In this document: positions 48,542-59,094 of the stretch, piece by piece
Numbering within the stretch: position 1 is the stretch's first letter
How the letters are laid out: every line of letters starts with the position of its first letter
Assembly (NCBI GenBank): GCA_029549925.1
Contig: JAKPIF010000026.1
Coordinates: forward strand, 1 to 59,463
Origin: a bacterium
GTDB lineage: Bacteria > Patescibacteriota > Saccharimonadia > Saccharimonadales > Saccharimonadaceae
Length of the DNA stretch: 59,463 nucleotides
Reading direction: 5' to 3'
Translations under genes and position numbers: made by a program
The notes under the pieces: model-generated
Database searches by the model: none
Told to the model about the DNA's origin: nothing
Seen by the model: only the letters and a program-made list of their open reading frames with translations

Positions 48542-51500
48542 CTATCGCACAGCAACGCAATCAGCGCCGTAGATATCTGCAATGTCACGCTCGAGCTCGT
48601 CGCACACCTTAGTGCGGAGTGGCATGCGAATGGCACTCTTTTTACCGTTGTCAATCACTACAATAATCACCTGGTCGGTGCCATGGTACGCTTTTACCTT
48701 ATCGCGCATCGCCATTAGACTCTTTGAATCTAGTGGATCTTTGACATGAACAAAGAGGCGCTTCGGCTTGGCCGTGTCAACGATATTGTATTTGCTCATA
48801 TCAATAGGCGGAGTGCTCGATTTTCGCGCCGTGCTGACGCTTGCCGCTGATGTCTGATAGCTCTTATTGTGACCGCCGTAGCCACCGCCATAGTTGCCCT
48901 TTCCACTACTGCCCCGCCGTCGCTTACCTACGGTTGACATATCTACTGGCCCCATCAGCGTATGCGTCGGTTGATAAGCTTTCAGCGTTTCATCGTCAAT
49001 TATCTGCAGACTGTCCGCCACAATTGACGGATCAGGCATAATATTGCCGTCCTTATCTTTGCCACTGACGCGTCCCTTAATTAGCACTACGTCGCTAGAG
49101 TTAATCGTTTGCGGAATCTTCTCGTAGGTCTTCGGAAAGATAACTACCTCGATTTGCCCCGTTTTATCCTCAATAGTCATAAAGGCCATCTTAGTGCCAG
49201 ATTTAGTAATTAGCGTGCGATTTTTAGAAATCAGCCCGCCAATCGTCGCTTGAGCTCCATCTTGATCGGATTTAATTGTGTTAATAGCGTTAGTCTGCTC
49301 ACGAAGGTATACATCGTAGCTGTCCAGTGGATGCGCCGAGAGATAGAGGCCCAATAACTCACGTTCCCAGCCGAGTAGTTCGCGGTTGGTGGCTTGTTGC
49401 GGTGAGGCTGCCAAGGTTAAATGCGATACTGCACCCGCAACATCGCCACCCCCGCCGAATAGAGAGAAGAGATCCTCTTGTCCCGACGCTGCCTCTTTTT
49501 GTACCTTTTGCGCAAAGGCGATAATGGCATCAAGATTGAATAGTAAATCCGACCGCGTCCCCCGATAGCCGTTCTTGTCCGGCTCGTCAGTCATAAAGCA
49601 GTCAAAGGCACCCGTTTTAATTAGTGACTCCCAGACTTTACGATTGCAGGTGCGGCTATTGACCCGCCGAGCAAAATCTTCCACCGATTTGAATGGTCCG
49701 TCCTTTTTGCGTGACTCGAGAATATCAATCACTGCTGTACCACCGACCGCTTTAATGGCGGCAATACCAAAGCGAATCTTGTTCGTGCCCTTTACGACGG
49801 CGAATTCGCTAAAAGATTCGTTGATATCTGGGTTTACCACTTTTAGCCCCAGACGATTACACTCGGAAATCTCAATCGTTAAACGGTCGGTGTTGCTGGC
49901 GTCCGAAGTCATCAGTGCCGCCATAAAGGCATCTGGGTAATGCGCCTTTAGGTATGCCGTCCAGTAAGCAATCACCGCATAGCACGCCGCATGCGACTTA
50001 TTGAAACAGTAACTCGCGAAGGCTTCTAGCTCGGTCCAAAACTTCTCCATGACTTCACGCGGTGCCCCCACCGTTTTAATAGCTCCCTCGATGAATTTCG
50101 GCTTCATCGTCGCGAGCAGGGCCGCTTTCTTCTTTGCCACCGCCTTACGTAGGGTATCTGCTTCGCCGCCCGTGAAGCCGCAGCACTCCTTGGAAATCAC
50201 CATGAACTGCTCTTGATAGACCAACACCCCATAGGTCTCCTTTAGCTGCGACTCCATCTCGGGAATTGGATAAACAATTGGTTCTTCGCCGTGCTTACGC
50301 TTAATAAAGGTATCGATGAACTGCATCGGACCAGGGCGGTACAGTGCCACCATAGCAATAATATCCTCGAAACGGTTCGGCTGTAACTCCTTGAGATAGC
50401 GCTTCATACCCGCCGATTCGAGCTGAAATACGCCGGTGGTGTCACCCCGTTGGAGGAGCTTATACGTCGCTTCGTCGTCCAAGGCTAAGTGGCCGAGATC
50501 TATGTCCACGCCGTAAACTTTGCGGATAATACGTAGACAGTCGTCAATAATTGTGAGGTTAGATAGACCCAGAAAGTCCATCTTTAAAAGGCCCATCTCT
50601 TCCACCTCTGGTGCGGGGAATTGGGTAGTAATCACGCCCTTTTGTGCCACCTCGAGTGGGATGACGTTAATGAGCGGCTCTGGGGCAATCACCGTTCCAC
50701 AAGCATGCACGCCATGGCTACGAATCGTCCCTTCGAGCTGCACAGCAAAATCATAAACCTGCTTGGCCGTCGGGTTGGTTTCGTATTCGTGCTTCATATC
50801 GGGATCTTTCTCGAGGCACTCCTTGAGCGACCCGATGTGCGCCGACTGCGGCCCCATCGGCACGAGCTTTGACAGGCGATCACTCTCGGCATAAGGCACA
50901 TCCAACACGCGCGCCACATCCTTTACCGCCGAACGGCTCGCCATCGTTCCGAACGTCACGATATTACAGACGTGGTCGTGGCCGTATTTGTCGGCACAGT
51001 ATTGAATCACGTCGTCGCGACAGGTATCCTGCATATCCACGTCAATATCCGGCATGGAAATGCGGTCAGGGTTCAAAAAGCGCTCGAACAGCAGGTCGTA
51101 TTTCAGCGGATCAATTTCAGTAATGCGAATCGAGTAAGAAACAATCGAACCAGCCGCCGAACCGCGACCTGGGCCGAAGACATAGCCTTGTGACTTACCC
51201 CAGTTAATGAAGTCCTGCACGATTAGGAAATAGCCTTCGTAGCCCATCGAGCCGATAACGCCGAGTTCCATCTCGATGCGGTCCAGCACCTCCTTTGGCA
51301 GTTTTGGCTTGATTTCTTCAATGCTCAGCTTGTTAGCCTCTTCTATGGGCACATCGCAATAGCGATTTAGTGCCCCACGGTAAACTAGTTTATGGAGGAA
51401 GGTGTGTTCTGTCTCGCCCTCGGGCAAGGACGGATACTTTGGAATTAGGATCTGTCCTAGCTTAATATCCACATTGCACCGCTCGGCGATACGTTTGGTG

Positions 51501-52411
51501 TTGAGAATCGCCTCAGGGCAAGTATCCTTCCAGTGCTCGATAATTTCGCGCGGATCCATAAAGTGTAGCTCGAAGTCGGCGAGCGACATACGATTTTTGT
51601 CACTTAGTAGTGAGCCTGTGCCCACACATAGCAAGATTTCGTGTGCCTGCTGGTATTCGTGTGTCGGATAATGTCCATCGCAAGTAACCACTAGCGGAAT
51701 GTTTAACTCTTTACTAAGTTTCATCAGACCGTCGTTAATGCGCCCTTGTACTTTCCAATGTGTATGGCTTTTCGGGTGACCGTGATCCTGCATTTCGAGG
51801 TAGTAGCGATCGCCCAAAATGCCGTGATACCATTTAGCAATCTCGCGGGCTTTATCATAATCGCCATCTTTCAAGGCGCAACCCATCTCGCTACTAGCAC
51901 AGCCCGATAGGATAATTAGCCCTTCGTTATATTTTTCAATTAGTTCATGATCGATGCGGGGCTTATAATACATTCCCTCGAGGTTGGCCAAGGTGGAAAG
52001 CTTCATTAGGTTCTTCCAGCCAGTGTTATTCATCGCTAGCATCGTCAAATGATAGCGCGGTTTATCCTTAGCCGGGTCGCGGTCCTTACGTCCGCGCGCC
52101 GCTACATAAGTTTCGATGCCAAGGATAGGCTTGATGCCCTCTTTCTTGGCCTTTTTATAGAATGTCAGATCACCGCCCATTGTGCCGTGATCAGTCACCG
52201 CCACCGCATCCATACCGAAATCCTTGGTCATCTGGACCAGCTGATCGATTTTGGTTAGACCGTCCAGCACACTATAAGTCGTGTGATTGTGAAGATGTAC
52301 AAAGTCGCTCGGCTGAAACTCGTGATTCACCGCTTCTTCGTGGCTAACGAATGGCGTTAATGTCGCCGGATCGACCGCCCGCTGCTCTTTGTTTTCACCC
52401 TCACTTGCCAT
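48542..52411 (-). CDS. dnaE: DNA polymerase III alpha subunit with PHP domain
   Basis: FVHLHNHTTYSVLDGL, GPGRGSAAGSIVSY, MPDIDVDMQD, NKSHAACYAVIAYWTAYLKAHYP. Confidence 0.98.
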   Translation of the reverse strand: MASEGENKEQRAVDPATLTPFVSHEEAVNHEFQPSDFVHLHNHTTYSVLDGLTKIDQLVQMTKDFGMDAVAVTDHGTMGGDLTFYKKAKKEGIKPILGIETYVAARGRKDRDPAKDKPRYHLTMLAMNNTGWKNLMKLSTLANLEGMYYKPRIDHELIEKYNEGLIILSGCASSEMGCALKDGDYDKAREIAKWYHGILGDRYYLEMQDHGHPKSHTHWKVQGRINDGLMKLSKELNIPLVVTCDGHYPTHEYQQAHEILLCVGTGSLLSDKNRMSLADFELHFMDPREIIEHWKDTCPEAILNTKRIAERCNVDIKLGQILIPKYPSLPEGETEHTFLHKLVYRGALNRYCDVPIEEANKLSIEEIKPKLPKEVLDRIEMELGVIGSMGYEGYFLIVQDFINWGKSQGYVFGPGRGSAAGSIVSYSIRITEIDPLKYDLLFERFLNPDRISMPDIDVDMQDTCRDDVIQYCADKYGHDHVCNIVTFGTMASRSAVKDVARVLDVPYAESDRLSKLVPMGPQSAHIGSLKECLEKDPDMKHEYETNPTAKQVYDFAVQLEGTIRSHGVHACGTVIAPEPLINVIPLEVAQKGVITTQFPAPEVEEMGLLKMDFLGLSNLTIIDDCLRIIRKVYGVDIDLGHLALDDEATYKLLQRGDTTGVFQLESAGMKRYLKELQPNRFEDIIAMVALYRPGPMQFIDTFIKRKHGEEPIVYPIPEMESQLKETYGVLVYQEQFMVISKECCGFTGGEADTLRKAVAKKKAALLATMKPKFIEGAIKTVGAPREVMEKFWTELEAFASYCFNKSHAACYAVIAYWTAYLKAHYPDAFMAALMTSDASNTDRLTIEISECNRLGLKVVNPDINESFSEFAVVKGTNKIRFGIAAIKAVGGTAVIDILESRKKDGPFKSVEDFARRVNSRTCNRKVWESLIKTGAFDCFMTDEPDKNGYRGTRSDLLFNLDAIIAFAQKVQKEAASGQEDLFSLFGGGGDVAGAVSHLTLAASPQQATNRELLGWERELLGLYLSAHPLDSYDVYLREQTNAINTIKSDQDGAQATIGGLISKNRTLITKSGTKMAFMTIEDKTGQIEVVIFPKTYEKIPQTINSSDVVLIKGRVSGKDKDGNIMPDPSIVADSLQIIDDETLKAYQPTHTLMGPVDMSTVGKRRRGSSGKGNYGGGYGGHNKSYQTSAASVSTARKSSTPPIDMSKYNIVDTAKPKRLFVHVKDPLDSKSLMAMRDKVKAYHGTDQVIIVVIDNGKKSAIRMPLRTKVCDELERDIADIYGADCVAVR

Positions 52412-52479
52412 TACAACAATTATAGCACTGTCGATGGTTTACTTTGCACGCTTGCAGCCATGAGAACTTTGGCCCTAAA

Positions 52480-52505
52480 GGCCACGGTGCTGCAACACCG
52501 TGGCC
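52480..52505 (-). terminator. hairpin GGCCACGGTG/CACCGTGGCC
   Basis: 10-bp perfect inverted repeat upstream of dnaE and downstream relative to no + gene; position favours a minus-strand terminator of the YtxH operon. Confidence 0.6.
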
Positions 52506-52537
52506 TGGACTCGGATAATTCGAATTATAGACTTTTA

Positions 52538-52861
52538 TTAGTCTTCATCGTCATCGTCGAGTTCGTCTTCGACGAACTCCTCAACATGACCTTTTTCGCG
52601 CTTTAGAAACTTCTTAGTATCGCCAATTTTACGATCAGCTTTATGCTTAAACTCAGCACCCCGCTTGCCGGCTTCCTCTCGAAAGCTGTCTGCGGCGTCA
52701 GACGCCTTGCCTTTGACTTCCGTGGCCTTATTCTTGATGTCTTCGCGGGTTTCTTTGCCCGACTTCGGCGCTGTTAGTAGACCGACGACCGCACCAACTG
52801 CTGCGCCTAGCACTGCACCAAGCGCAAACTTGCCGGCAGTACTGCCTTTTTTGTCACTCAT
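52538..52861 (-). CDS. YtxH-like protein
   Basis: GKFALGAVLGAAVGAVVGLLTAPKSGKETREDIKNKA. Confidence 0.85.
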   Translation of the reverse strand: MSDKKGSTAGKFALGAVLGAAVGAVVGLLTAPKSGKETREDIKNKATEVKGKASDAADSFREEAGKRGAEFKHKADRKIGDTKKFLKREKGHVEEFVEDELDDDDED

Positions 52862-53117
52862 TACGTGACCTCCTTTTATTGTTTATGTAACTGCGAATGT
52901 ATTTCACGACGATTTTAGCTACAATGACGGGATTTGCTAGCTGATTTAGTGCGACTAACAGCTCGCGCAAGCTATCGGTCGCCTCCTCGACATTATCCGT
53001 GATGGCCTTGATGCGCCTCGAAATCCGGATTGACATGACCAGCAGGATGATGCCTAGAATTAAGAAAATCGCTAGGAATACCGCCAGAATTACAACTAAA
53101 ATCTGAAATGCATCCAT
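52854..53117 (-). CDS. small single-TM protein, coupled to YtxH-like gene
   Basis: N-terminal TM, coiled region, 8-bp overlap with the next gene. Confidence 0.65.
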   Translation of the reverse strand: MDAFQILVVILAVFLAIFLILGIILLVMSIRISRRIKAITDNVEEATDSLRELLVALNQLANPVIVAKIVVKYIRSYINNKRRSRNE

Positions 53118-53160
53118 ATCATTAATTTACCATAAGCTGGATTTTATTACCAATAGCCGC

Positions 53161-55104
53161 CTAGTGCGCACCCGTGTTCGGTGCGGCGATCCTACTTGAA
53201 CTACTTCTCGCGCCAGTCGAGCCACTCGATTTAGTCGACGACGAGCCCAATTTGGACGCACCGCTTGTTTTACTGCTACTAGAACTATCGCTATCTTTAT
53301 TCGACGTAGCTAGAGCCTTACTCGTCAGTTTATTGTTGGCTTCATTAGCCCAATCAGTCGCCATACTATCAGATTTAGTCTCGCTTTTAGACTTGTCGGC
53401 ATCATTTACACCACCATCCGATATGTCATCGCTCTCACTCTTATTCTCGGTATAAGTAAAGGCTTTTTCAAAGCGTATCTCATTTCCATCGTTATCAATT
53501 AAGCTGATATCGACCCGCCCTAGTTCATTGCCTTCGGGTAAAGTAAAGTGCAGCTTTTTATCTGACGTAACGCTCATCTTTGCAGGCACGTCATCAACAT
53601 CTACTTCGGCAACGAGTGGCACCTTCGCCGTTAGGCGGTCGCTCACCCGCGATGGCACATTCTGGAGGCCAGCTATAGCATTGATGCCACTGTTACCTGT
53701 CGCTGAACCACCCCAGGCATAGACATTGCCGTCACTATCGAGAGCAAAGCTATAACTGGCTACGTTGCCGTCGGCCGCGCCCGCCGCGATTACCTTCTCA
53801 ATTGTGGCATCGGCATTAACTAACTGGAAATTATCTGTAATATCTTCAATGTCGCCCCGATTACCTAGGCTCTGACCATCGCCGAGCTGGCCATAGCCGT
53901 CTGCGCCCCAACTAAAGACACGGCCGTATTGGCTGAGTGCTAGCACATGCGAGTTGCCGATACTAATCTGAGCGATTTTGTCATGATATTTCTTACCATT
54001 TTGTTCGTAATCGGGCAAAGTAAAATTATTCGTGATATCAATTGGAGTGCTGGAAAGGCGCTTACCCGTGTCTTTATCATTAGCATTAGGCACTTCGCCG
54101 TTTAGTCCTAGCGCACCTTGCTCATCGTTGCCCCAGATTAGCACCCGACCGAGCTTAGTCAGAACCGCCATGACACCGTTGCCTGCTTCAACATCAATCG
54201 GCTCGTCGTCTTCGCTTAGATCTAAATTAGCCAAAATATCGTAGTTCGCCATTGAATCATTGACATTATTACGCTCGCCAAATTTAGATCTACCGAGTTC
54301 ACCCGAAGTATTACGGCCCCAAGTGTAAATTTGGTCCCGCTCTGTTAGCATAATTGCCGAATGATTACCAATGCTCATACCCCACGAGCGATCACCATCG
54401 CCCACCAGCCAAATAGCTTCAGTCGGCTTAGTATAAAATCCCATCTGTTCATTAGCACCAGGCGCATCATACCGTCCGTCTTGGCGATTCCGCCGATCGC
54501 CCCAGATAAATACCTTACCGCTATGTGCCTCCGCCATGCTTAGATCCACGCCTGATTCAATGTGGTAAATATAATCGTCGCCAGAGATATTAAAGTTTTT
54601 GGTAATATCAATCGGGACGTTACTATCGCTCTGAGTGCCGTCGCCGAGCTCGCCATATTTATTCTTACCCCAAGAGAATACCCGGTGGCTACGGCTAATT
54701 GCAAAAGAGGAATAATCGCCAGAACTAATCTTTTCAATGTAGTCATCGCTCGCTAGATTGAATTTGTCTGTAATATCGACTGGCTTATATTGACATTTGG
54801 TGCGAATCGTCGTGAGTAGTCCCGCGCCGAGCTGACCATATTCATTACAGCCGAGCGTCCAGACATGGTGACTACTAGATAACATCACTAGGTGTTGCAC
54901 GCCAGCCGCAATATCGATAAATTGCTCGCGCTTTTCGCCCATGAAATTCTCGCCCGTAACAACAATGGTTTTGCCGCCGTCAATTGAACCACTATCGGGC
55001 GTTACCTTAGTAATATTTGGCTCGGCCATGGCTGGCGCAATTAAAGATATATTGAGTAATAAAGCTAGCGCCAGAGCGCACCGCACGTCGTGGTGGTATT
55101 TCAT
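53161..55104 (-). CDS. secreted IPT/TIG + RCC1-repeat protein ending APNTGAH
   Basis: ITKVTPDSGSIDGGKTIVVTGENF; WTLGCNEYGQLGAG, YTWGRNTSGELGRS, FSWGADGYGQLGDG repeats. Confidence 0.88.
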   Translation of the reverse strand: MKYHHDVRCALALALLLNISLIAPAMAEPNITKVTPDSGSIDGGKTIVVTGENFMGEKREQFIDIAAGVQHLVMLSSSHHVWTLGCNEYGQLGAGLLTTIRTKCQYKPVDITDKFNLASDDYIEKISSGDYSSFAISRSHRVFSWGKNKYGELGDGTQSDSNVPIDITKNFNISGDDYIYHIESGVDLSMAEAHSGKVFIWGDRRNRQDGRYDAPGANEQMGFYTKPTEAIWLVGDGDRSWGMSIGNHSAIMLTERDQIYTWGRNTSGELGRSKFGERNNVNDSMANYDILANLDLSEDDEPIDVEAGNGVMAVLTKLGRVLIWGNDEQGALGLNGEVPNANDKDTGKRLSSTPIDITNNFTLPDYEQNGKKYHDKIAQISIGNSHVLALSQYGRVFSWGADGYGQLGDGQSLGNRGDIEDITDNFQLVNADATIEKVIAAGAADGNVASYSFALDSDGNVYAWGGSATGNSGINAIAGLQNVPSRVSDRLTAKVPLVAEVDVDDVPAKMSVTSDKKLHFTLPEGNELGRVDISLIDNDGNEIRFEKAFTYTENKSESDDISDGGVNDADKSKSETKSDSMATDWANEANNKLTSKALATSNKDSDSSSSSKTSGASKLGSSSTKSSGSTGARSSSSRIAAPNTGAH

Positions 55105-55171
55105 GCTTGTTCTATATTAGCATAAGCATCTTCAGCTGACTATAAGTTTATTTACAACAAGCCCCACCTGA

Positions 55172-56599
55172 TTAGTCGGCTGGAATAAGCGATTCAGCCC
55201 AGAGCTGAAGCTCTTGCAGGATATAGTCATCGACGCCCTGCTGTGATAGCTTGTTTAGCTGCTCGAAATATTTCGGCAGTTCTCGCTGGAGCTTAGTTAT
55301 GCGATACTGTTCCCACTTTTGCTGTTCTGTTTCACTTAGCGTCTTTGGATATTGCCGCGCCTTATAGCGCAACAATAATTCATCGAGCCGCTTATCATTG
55401 AACTCTGGGTGCATATCAGCGAGATCACTCTCACTAGCCGCTGCAACTAGGCGAATCTTCGTCTTGTCACTATCGGGTGCAAAACTGTCATAGAGTCGCC
55501 CCTCTACATCAGCCGCTGGCTTGAGGGCTGGTAGTCCACGCCACGCCGATGCGATCCGCTGCAAGATTTCTTTATTCTGATGTAGTAAATGCCAGTTTGC
55601 AATCGCCTCAGCCTTAGTTAGGTGGACACGCTTCTCTGCTTCTTCGTTTAGTACTCCAATAGGCGCCACGGCTGGACATTTATTAAAGGATAGCTCTTTA
55701 ATTGGCAGAGCCACGAAGCCATCTTGATGACGCGTTTCATAGTTCGCCATCAGGTTCTGTTTAATCTGTTTCGTATCCCAGTCGAAATCCGTTATTTTAT
55801 ATCGCAAATCCCATACCAACACCGACGACGAAGTTTTTCCTGAGGCGATAGCCGTCGCCACAGTTGTCTTTTCGTTTTCCGATGGAAAGCGACCGCTAGT
55901 ATAGACAAACGGCATCGGCGCATCGGACCGAACGATGCCCGCAACTTTATCCTTTGTATGATTATCCTTAAGGTAATTAAACATCTGTAGCTGCTTGTCA
56001 CGCAAGAGCCTGGTTAGATTAATTAGCGCATTTACATCCGCTAAGGCATCGTGGGCGTTCTCATTCTCAAAGCCATTATTTTTGGCCATATCAACTAGGT
56101 TAACTGTCGGTACATCGTGCCACTCGCCAGTTTTCTCGTCTTTCATTCGCTTATTCGGCCACGTAATGTCATCAGGGCGGAGCGCTCGCACCATTCGCGC
56201 CACATCTAGCATGTCCCAGCGGCCTCGCCCCTCTTTCCACGCCCACTCATAAGGATCGTGGAAATTTCGCCATAAGGTATGCCGCATAAATTCATCGTCA
56301 AAGCGAATATTATTGTAGCCGATAAATATCGTGTCAGGTGTGGCAATATTCGCTAGAAACTCACGGCAGAAGTCCGCCTCGCTAATGCCGTCCTGAAGAG
56401 TCTGCTGCGGCGTAATGTGCGTCGTTAGGATAGCTCCTGGTGACGGTAAGGTATCATCAGTCATCTTGACTAAGATATTGACTGGCTCGCCAGTCGGCTC
56501 AAGTTCGAGCGTCGTCCGCTGACCCGCAAACTGCATGATACGATCATATCGGGCGTTAAAGCCCGATGTTTCTAGATCATAAAAGAAATAAGTCCTCAC
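55172..56599 (-). CDS. sbcB: exodeoxyribonuclease I (SbcB-like)
   Basis: FFYDLETSGFNARYDRIMQFAGQRT, FIGYNNIRFDDEFMRHTLWRNFHDPYEWAWKEGRGRWDMLD, AHDALADVNALI. Confidence 0.93.
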   Translation of the reverse strand: MRTYFFYDLETSGFNARYDRIMQFAGQRTTLELEPTGEPVNILVKMTDDTLPSPGAILTTHITPQQTLQDGISEADFCREFLANIATPDTIFIGYNNIRFDDEFMRHTLWRNFHDPYEWAWKEGRGRWDMLDVARMVRALRPDDITWPNKRMKDEKTGEWHDVPTVNLVDMAKNNGFENENAHDALADVNALINLTRLLRDKQLQMFNYLKDNHTKDKVAGIVRSDAPMPFVYTSGRFPSENEKTTVATAIASGKTSSSVLVWDLRYKITDFDWDTKQIKQNLMANYETRHQDGFVALPIKELSFNKCPAVAPIGVLNEEAEKRVHLTKAEAIANWHLLHQNKEILQRIASAWRGLPALKPAADVEGRLYDSFAPDSDKTKIRLVAAASESDLADMHPEFNDKRLDELLLRYKARQYPKTLSETEQQKWEQYRITKLQRELPKYFEQLNKLSQQGVDDYILQELQLWAESLIPAD

Positions 56600-56611
56600 C
56601 TATCGGCATCC

Positions 56612-57838
56612 CTAGTGAATGAACTTATAGCCGCTTAAGCTGGTAATGGTACGATAAGACTTAACATCCCATCCTTTGTAATTCATCTCGCTAACATAGA
56701 TGCTACCGTCGCTATTGACCCGCTCAACAATACCCACGTGGCCGTAATAGCCCGATTTTGTCTGAAAGATAGCGCCAACTGACGGGGTATGGTTAACGGT
56801 GTAGCCCTGAGCGGCCGCTCGACCATCCCAAGTGTTAGCATTACCCCAACCGCCTGACACTGGCAAACCAAGCTGCACACGGCGGTTATAGGCATACCAA
56901 GTACAGTAGCCATAGGCATAATTGTTGCCACCTCGCGAAGTACCAGTAGACCATAATGCATTTGTCGCTGTACTGGACGCCAATGTGCTATGTTTAGCCT
57001 CATCAGCCTTAGCAGGTGCAACATATTCCGGTCGCTCTTCCTCAGGTAAGATACCGTCAGGAAGCAAGATCACCTCACCGGTCGTCACATTATCGTCCTT
57101 AATATCATTCATTGTAATAATCGAATCGGCCGTTGAACCATACTTACTAGCAATCGACTGCAACGTATCGCCATCTTTAACAGTGTATATAATGCCGTTA
57201 ACCGCTGGGATATTTAGCACCGTACCAGCTGCTACGTTGTTATCCTTTAGGCCATTCGACCAGCGGATTGATTCTTCATTTACTTCACTAGCGGCGGCAA
57301 TGCTCTGGACAGTATCGCCTTCTTTGACGGTATACTGCGTAATCGCCCGTGGCGTCTCTGCCTCTTCCGTCGTCACCTGACTAGCGCTCGAGTTCTCTGA
57401 CTGGGCTAGCACGGCAGTGGTATTAGTCGAAACAGCACTATTCTCAACATTGTCCGAAGAAGACAAATTGACCGATGAGGCTACGGCAGATGCAACGTTA
57501 ACGGTCTTTACCTCGCCGTTGGTTACCTGCGATTTAACCGTATCGGTAGCCATACCAACCGATTTATCTGAACTAGCCGAACTCTTTACGGAAATAGCAG
57601 CAGCTGTCGCCGCTTGCGACTCGGACTTTTGTCCCTGTGCCAAGTTAGTATTAACGTCGCTACTAACTATTTCGGCAGGGATAGCAATCTGACTCGCGCT
57701 AGAATAGCTACTAGCGAGCAAACCAACAATTGTAACCAGTGTCACCACGTAGGCGGCGAACCTAGATTTCTTATTTACACACACACTAGGCTGACGCCTA
57801 TAACCAGGATTATCTAAACTATTATTACGATCACTCAT
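56612..57838 (-). CDS. LysM x2 + CHAP cell-wall hydrolase
   Basis: YTVKEGDTVQSIA, YTVKDGDTLQSIASKYG; GYCTWYAYNRR...GHVGIVERVN. Confidence 0.92.
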   Translation of the reverse strand: MSDRNNSLDNPGYRRQPSVCVNKKSRFAAYVVTLVTIVGLLASSYSSASQIAIPAEIVSSDVNTNLAQGQKSESQAATAAAISVKSSASSDKSVGMATDTVKSQVTNGEVKTVNVASAVASSVNLSSSDNVENSAVSTNTTAVLAQSENSSASQVTTEEAETPRAITQYTVKEGDTVQSIAAASEVNEESIRWSNGLKDNNVAAGTVLNIPAVNGIIYTVKDGDTLQSIASKYGSTADSIITMNDIKDDNVTTGEVILLPDGILPEEERPEYVAPAKADEAKHSTLASSTATNALWSTGTSRGGNNYAYGYCTWYAYNRRVQLGLPVSGGWGNANTWDGRAAAQGYTVNHTPSVGAIFQTKSGYYGHVGIVERVNSDGSIYVSEMNYKGWDVKSYRTITSLSGYKFIH

Positions 57839-57915
57839 AACTATTAATTAAGGTAGTCGTAAGTATTATAGCGGAATAGGTGTCTAAATGTCAAGCCTAA
57901 GGGCTATCTAGCCAC

Positions 57916-59094
57916 TTATTGACAGAGGTCGCCGCAGTGCTCGGCTACCGCCTGATTGTGCTGGTCTTCCGTCTCGCTATAGTAAGTTTTGCCGTCTTCA
58001 CCAGCCACAAAGTAGTAATAATTACTATTAGTCGGATTAGCCACAGCCATTAGTGCCGTTAAGGTTGGTGTAGCAATCGGTCCTGGTGGCAATCCATCAT
58101 TAACGCGAGTGTTATATTCCGAATCGCACGTTGGAGAATCGTTACTGCAGAGCCCCTCATTATAGGCGTATTTATAGGTAACGTCTGAGCCAAGATTCAT
58201 CCCTGCCGCCAAGCGGTTGTAGAACACGCCCGCCACCATCTTTTGGTCGGCGCTATTGCTCACCTCTTTAGTGACAATTGAGGCCAGCGTAATACCTTCG
58301 TGTAGGCTGAGTCCATGCGCCTTAAAACTCTCTTCAAACTTATTGGCTTTAGCAATTTTTTCAAACTGATCAAGAGCTTTTTGAATTACCTTATCAACAC
58401 TATCGCTCCGGTAGACCCGATAAGTATCCGGATAGAGATAGCCTTCTAGTCCTTGCCCCGCGGGGCGACTACTGAGAATCGGACTATCATAGGTTTTATT
58501 GAAGGCTTCTTCTATCTCACTATCAGTATAATCATACTGCTTTAGTTGCTTCTTTATTTCGCTAATCGTCATACCAGCTGGAATCTGTACCTCTATTTCA
58601 TCGGTCTCGGCCGTCGCTAGCGTTTTAACCGTCTTCTCTAAATCATAACTGGGGCTCAGTACGTGCGTCCCCGCCTGCAAGACGCTGTCATGTAGTCTCG
58701 CATAAATTTTGAAGGCTAGCGGGCTACGAATAAAGCCAGATTTAGCTAAGCTGTCCGCTACTTCGGACGCTGACGCACCCCGATCAATTTGGAATTGTCG
58801 CGTGCTCTTGTCGGCTAGATTAACCGCCTGCGCCGAAGTGTGCCACCAAAAGAGTGCTGTCCCGCCAGCAATTACTAGTAGTACCGATGCAGCAACGACA
58901 CCATAAACCCATCTGGGGCGTCGCTGGCGAGCTGCTTTTTTCTCGGCACGGCGTTTAGCGCGTAGCTCTTTCGGCGACATTAATGCTTCAGCGTCGGCGG
59001 CGATTATCGGGCGAAAGTTAAGTTCAACATAATCGGCCGCGATATCGAACGATGGACGCCGATTATACGTCGGTTGCTGCTTCTCTCTAGCCAC
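57916..59094 (-). CDS. mltG: endolytic transglycosylase MltG (YceG)
   Basis: LEGYLYPDTYRV, LASIVTKEVSNSADQKMVAGVFYNRLAAGMNLGSDVTYKYA, DGLPPGPIATPTLTALMAVANPTNSNYYYFVA. Confidence 0.95.
   Translation of the reverse strand: MAREKQQPTYNRRPSFDIAADYVELNFRPIIAADAEALMSPKELRAKRRAEKKAARQRRPRWVYGVVAASVLLVIAGGTALFWWHTSAQAVNLADKSTRQFQIDRGASASEVADSLAKSGFIRSPLAFKIYARLHDSVLQAGTHVLSPSYDLEKTVKTLATAETDEIEVQIPAGMTISEIKKQLKQYDYTDSEIEEAFNKTYDSPILSSRPAGQGLEGYLYPDTYRVYRSDSVDKVIQKALDQFEKIAKANKFEESFKAHGLSLHEGITLASIVTKEVSNSADQKMVAGVFYNRLAAGMNLGSDVTYKYAYNEGLCSNDSPTCDSEYNTRVNDGLPPGPIATPTLTALMAVANPTNSNYYYFVAGEDGKTYYSETEDQHNQAVAEHCGDLCQ

Noticed and set aside
46172-52347. Many plus-strand ORFs within uvrA and dnaE
   Set aside because: Overlap long conserved minus-strand CDSs; no family motifs.
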